DNA of 64,000 nt, taken from contig NZ_JBBDHC010000016.1 of assembly GCF_037203605.1 (NCBI RefSeq), positions 23,631 to 87,630 on the forward strand, given 5' to 3'. The DNA is from Denitratimonas tolerans. GTDB lineage: Bacteria > Pseudomonadota > Gammaproteobacteria > Xanthomonadales > Xanthomonadaceae. Positions 61,964 through 64,000 of the stretch are shown here, piece after piece (the stretch's first letter is position 1; each line of letters opens with the position of its first letter). The notes beneath the pieces are model-generated. The model saw only the letters and a list, made by a program, of their open reading frames with translations. It made no database searches and was not told the origin of the DNA. A program made the position numbers and the translations under genes.

Positions 61964-63199
61964 ATGAGCCGCGTATCCACTCCGATCCGTCATCGCACCC
62001 TCGCCGCCCGCGTGGGTGGTGTCGCGCTGGGCGGGGATGCACCCATCGTGGTGCAGTCGATGACCAACACCGACACCGCCGACGTCAACGCCACCACGCG
62101 CCAGGTGGCCGAACTCTGGCGCGCCGGCTCCGAGCTGGTCCGCATCACCGTCAACAACGCCGAGGCCGCCGCCGCCGTGCCGCGCATCCGCGACCGGTTG
62201 GCGATGATGGGCGTATCGGTGCCGCTGATCGGCGATTTCCACTACAACGGCCACCAGCTCCTCACGGATGAACCCGCCGCCGCCGAGGCGCTGGCGAAAT
62301 ACCGCATCAACCCGGGCAACGTCGGCTTCGGGCGCAAGCGCGACACCCAGTTCGCCACCCTGATCGAACTGGCCCTGCGCCACGGCAAGCCGGTGCGCAT
62401 CGGTGCCAACTGGGGCTCGCTCGACCAGGACCTGGCGGCGCGCCTGATGGACGAAAACGCCGGGCGCGCCGAACCCTGGGACGCCGCCGCAGTGCTGCGC
62501 GAAGCGCTGATCCGCTCGGCGCTGGATTCGGCCGCGCGTGCGGTCGAGCTGGGCATGGCGCGAGAGGACATCATCCTGTCCTGCAAAGTTTCCGGCGTGC
62601 AGGATCTCATCGCCGTCTACCGCGACCTGGCGTCGCGCAGCGACTACCCGCTGCACCTTGGCCTGACCGAGGCCGGCATGGGCAGCAAGGGCATCGTGGC
62701 CTCGTCCGCGGCGCTCGCGGTGCTGCTGCAGGAAGGCATCGGCGACACCATCCGCATTTCGCTCACGCCCGAGCCGGAGCAGTCGCGCACCGCCGAGGTG
62801 ATCGTGGCCCAGGAGCTGCTGCAGACCATGGGACTGCGCGCCTTCACCCCGATGGTGACCGCCTGCCCGGGCTGCGGGCGCACCACCTCCACCTTCTTCC
62901 AGCACCTGGCCAAGGTGGTGCAGGACCATGTGCGCGAAAAGATGCCGGTATGGAAACTGGCCCATCCCGGCGTGGAGAACCTGACCCTGGCGGTGATGGG
63001 CTGCATCGTCAACGGCCCCGGCGAATCGCGCCACGCCAACATCGGCATCTCGCTGCCCGGCACCGGCGAAGCGCCCGCCGCGCCGGTCTTCATCGACGGC
63101 AAGAAGGCCATGACCCTGCGCGGGGAAAACATCGCCGAGGAGTTCGTCGGCATCATCGACGGCTACGTGCGCGAGCACTACCGGATCGCGGGCGACTGA
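61964..63199 (+). CDS. ispG: 4-hydroxy-3-methylbut-2-en-1-yl diphosphate synthase (IspG/GcpE)
   Basis: 411-residue [4Fe-4S] enzyme of the MEP isoprenoid pathway. The N-terminal TIM barrel carries VVQSMTNTDTADV and NPGNVGFGRKRDTQF. The C-terminal Fe-S domain has C301 and C304 (ACPGCGRT), C347 (GCIVNGPGES) and E354 as ligands or catalytic residue. AGGTGAGG precedes the ATG. Confidence 0.97.
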   Translation: MSRVSTPIRHRTLAARVGGVALGGDAPIVVQSMTNTDTADVNATTRQVAELWRAGSELVRITVNNAEAAAAVPRIRDRLAMMGVSVPLIGDFHYNGHQLLTDEPAAAEALAKYRINPGNVGFGRKRDTQFATLIELALRHGKPVRIGANWGSLDQDLAARLMDENAGRAEPWDAAAVLREALIRSALDSAARAVELGMAREDIILSCKVSGVQDLIAVYRDLASRSDYPLHLGLTEAGMGSKGIVASSAALAVLLQEGIGDTIRISLTPEPEQSRTAEVIVAQELLQTMGLRAFTPMVTACPGCGRTTSTFFQHLAKVVQDHVREKMPVWKLAHPGVENLTLAVMGCIVNGPGESRHANIGISLPGTGEAPAAPVFIDGKKAMTLRGENIAEEFVGIIDGYVREHYRIAGD

Positions 63200-63229
63200 T
63201 TCCGCGCAGTCTGCCTTGCGATAAAAAAC

Positions 63230-63253
63230 AAAGGGCCGCATTTGCGGCCCTTT
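63230..63253 (-). terminator. Rho-independent terminator between ispG and sucD
   Basis: AAAGGGCCGC-ATTT-GCGGCCCTTT, a 10-bp stem with 4-nt loop. On the minus strand it is followed by TTTGTTTTTTA, the T-tract for sucD. On the plus strand only three T close the stem, so it should act mainly on sucD and perhaps weakly on ispG. Confidence 0.9.
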
Positions 63254-63280
63254 GCCTGTACTTGCGGGAAATGGCCGGAA

Positions 63281-64000
63281 TCAGCCCTTCATCAGCTTCG
63301 CCAGGGTGCTGCCCAGGTCGCCGGGCGACTTGACCGTGGTGACGCCGGCTTTTTCCAGCGCCGCGAACTTGCCTTCGGCCGTGCCCGAGCCGCCCGAGGC
63401 GATCGCGCCGGCGTGGCCCATGCGCTTGCCCTTGGGGGCCGAGGCACCGGCGATGAAGCCGACCACCGGCTTGGTGACGTATTCGGCGATGAACTCGGCC
63501 GCTTCTTCCTCGGCGCTGCCGCCGATTTCGCCGACCATGATGATGCCCTCGGTCTGCGGATCGTCCTGGAACAGGCGCAGGGCGTCGATGAAGTTCATGC
63601 CCTGGATCGGATCGCCGCCGATGCCGATCACGGTGGACTGGCCGAGGCCGGCGCTGGTGGTCTGCTTGACCGCTTCATAGGTCAGCGTGCCCGAACGCGA
63701 CACGATGCCGACCTTGCCCACGCTGTGGATGTGGCCGGGCATGATGCCGATCTTGCATTCGCCCGGGGTGATGACGCCGGGGCAGTTGGGGCCGATCAGC
63801 ACCACGTCGTCGTAGCCGGCGAGCACGTGCTTGACCCGCAGCATGTCCAGCACCGGGATGCCCTCGGTGATGCAGACGATGACCTGGATGCCGGCGTCGG
63901 CCGCTTCCAGGATGGCGTCGGCGGCGAACGGGGGCGGCACGTAGATGACCGAGGCGTTGGCACCGGTTTCCTCGACCGCTTCGAGCACCGTGTTGAACAC
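63281..64000 (-). CDS. sucD: Succinyl-CoA ligase [ADP-forming], alpha subunit, 5'-truncated by the window edge
   Basis: 239 of about 290 residues are visible. TCA cycle enzyme making ATP from succinyl-CoA. Motifs: NASVIYVPPPFAADAILEA, ITEGIPVLDMLRV, LIGPNCPGVITPGECKIGIMPGH, SRSGTLTYEAV, GIGGDPIQGMNF, and the phospho-histidine in KRMGHAGAIASGGSGTAE. sucC would lie upstream, beyond the window. The ispG/sucD hairpin ends it. Confidence 0.97.
   Translation of the reverse strand: MFNTVLEAVEETGANASVIYVPPPFAADAILEAADAGIQVIVCITEGIPVLDMLRVKHVLAGYDDVVLIGPNCPGVITPGECKIGIMPGHIHSVGKVGIVSRSGTLTYEAVKQTTSAGLGQSTVIGIGGDPIQGMNFIDALRLFQDDPQTEGIIMVGEIGGSAEEEAAEFIAEYVTKPVVGFIAGASAPKGKRMGHAGAIASGGSGTAEGKFAALEKAGVTTVKSPGDLGSTLAKLMKG

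Noticed and set aside
60455..63241. 928-codon minus-strand frame across the PilZ-like gene and ispG
   Set aside because: Same reason: complement of strongly coding sequence, with His/Gln/Arg-rich composition and no domain.

Overview
The window is GC-rich DNA, densely packed with short intergenic gaps and many ATGA/GTGA gene overlaps. Gene content points to a gammaproteobacterium of the Xanthomonadales/Lysobacterales type. The indicators are a pyrophosphate-type phosphofructokinase beside adk and mpl, adjacent secB and gpsA, an Oar-like TonB-dependent receptor followed by two TPR-sulfotransferases, hemP, an mreBCD-mrdAB cluster, and secreted S8 proteases whose C-termini carry a DGFE motif. I saw no rRNA, tRNA, CRISPR array or complete insertion sequence. 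The species cannot be named from sequence alone.

Layout. 0-3.7 kb: class I ribonucleotide reductase nrdA (5' end outside the window), nrdB and an NrdH-type glutaredoxin. 3.7-9.4 kb: a frameshifted secreted protein, an MFS transporter, a VanX-type dipeptidase, a two-gene ABC exporter and BolA. 9.4-12.9 kb: mpl, adk and PPi-dependent PFK. 12.9-16.8 kb: an accessory patch holding a decayed PIN toxin/antitoxin pair, a duplicated gene fragment and a large subtilase pseudogene. The subtilase is broken by a 178-bp MITE (15-bp perfect terminal inverted repeats, 8-bp target duplication) and by a one-base frameshift. 16.9-23.7 kb: aroE, secB, gpsA, trmL, rsuA, an RsmC-like methyltransferase, an ELM1-family protein and a LysR regulator. 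24-26.2 kb: pirin, RutE-like nitroreductase, YceI and a small zinc-finger protein. 26.2-31.6 kb: envelope polysaccharide/LPS genes (GT4 glycosyltransferase, O-antigen-ligase-like protein, lipid A acyltransferase, Kdo transferase). 31.6-40 kb: intact S8 protease, large TonB-dependent receptor with a strong terminator, two TPR-sulfotransferases, and an orphan hemP under a Fur-box-like site. 40-44.4 kb: aldo/keto reductase, nucleoside transporter, ribokinase-like kinase and dusB. 44.5-49.9 kb: rodA, mrdA, mreD, mreC, mreB. 50-54.4 kb: adenosine-kinase-like PfkB, 3-methyladenine glycosylase, pgk, and hemN with a perfect FNR/Anr box. 54.4-55.6 kb: a lower-GC stretch with one secreted orphan. 55.7-64 kb: SDR, DedA-PAP2-LssY fusion, xseA, a putative PilZ-domain protein, ispG, and the 3' part of sucD.

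Most of the window is conserved housekeeping: cell-wall recycling and elongasome, LPS core, glycolysis, isoprenoid and haem synthesis, and RNA modification. The parts that look accessory are 12.9-16.8 kb, the protease/receptor/sulfotransferase/hemP stretch at 31.6-40 kb and the low-GC patch at 54.4-55.6 kb. The clearest unexpected results are: the MITE whose removal restores the subtilase His motif exactly in frame; the duplicated membrane-anchor fragment just upstream of it; a run of genes whose -10-like hexamer lies 6-7 nt before the ATG (possible leaderless mRNAs); the extra domain inside NrdA; and the Gln replacing the usual PAP2 motif histidine in the DedA fusion.
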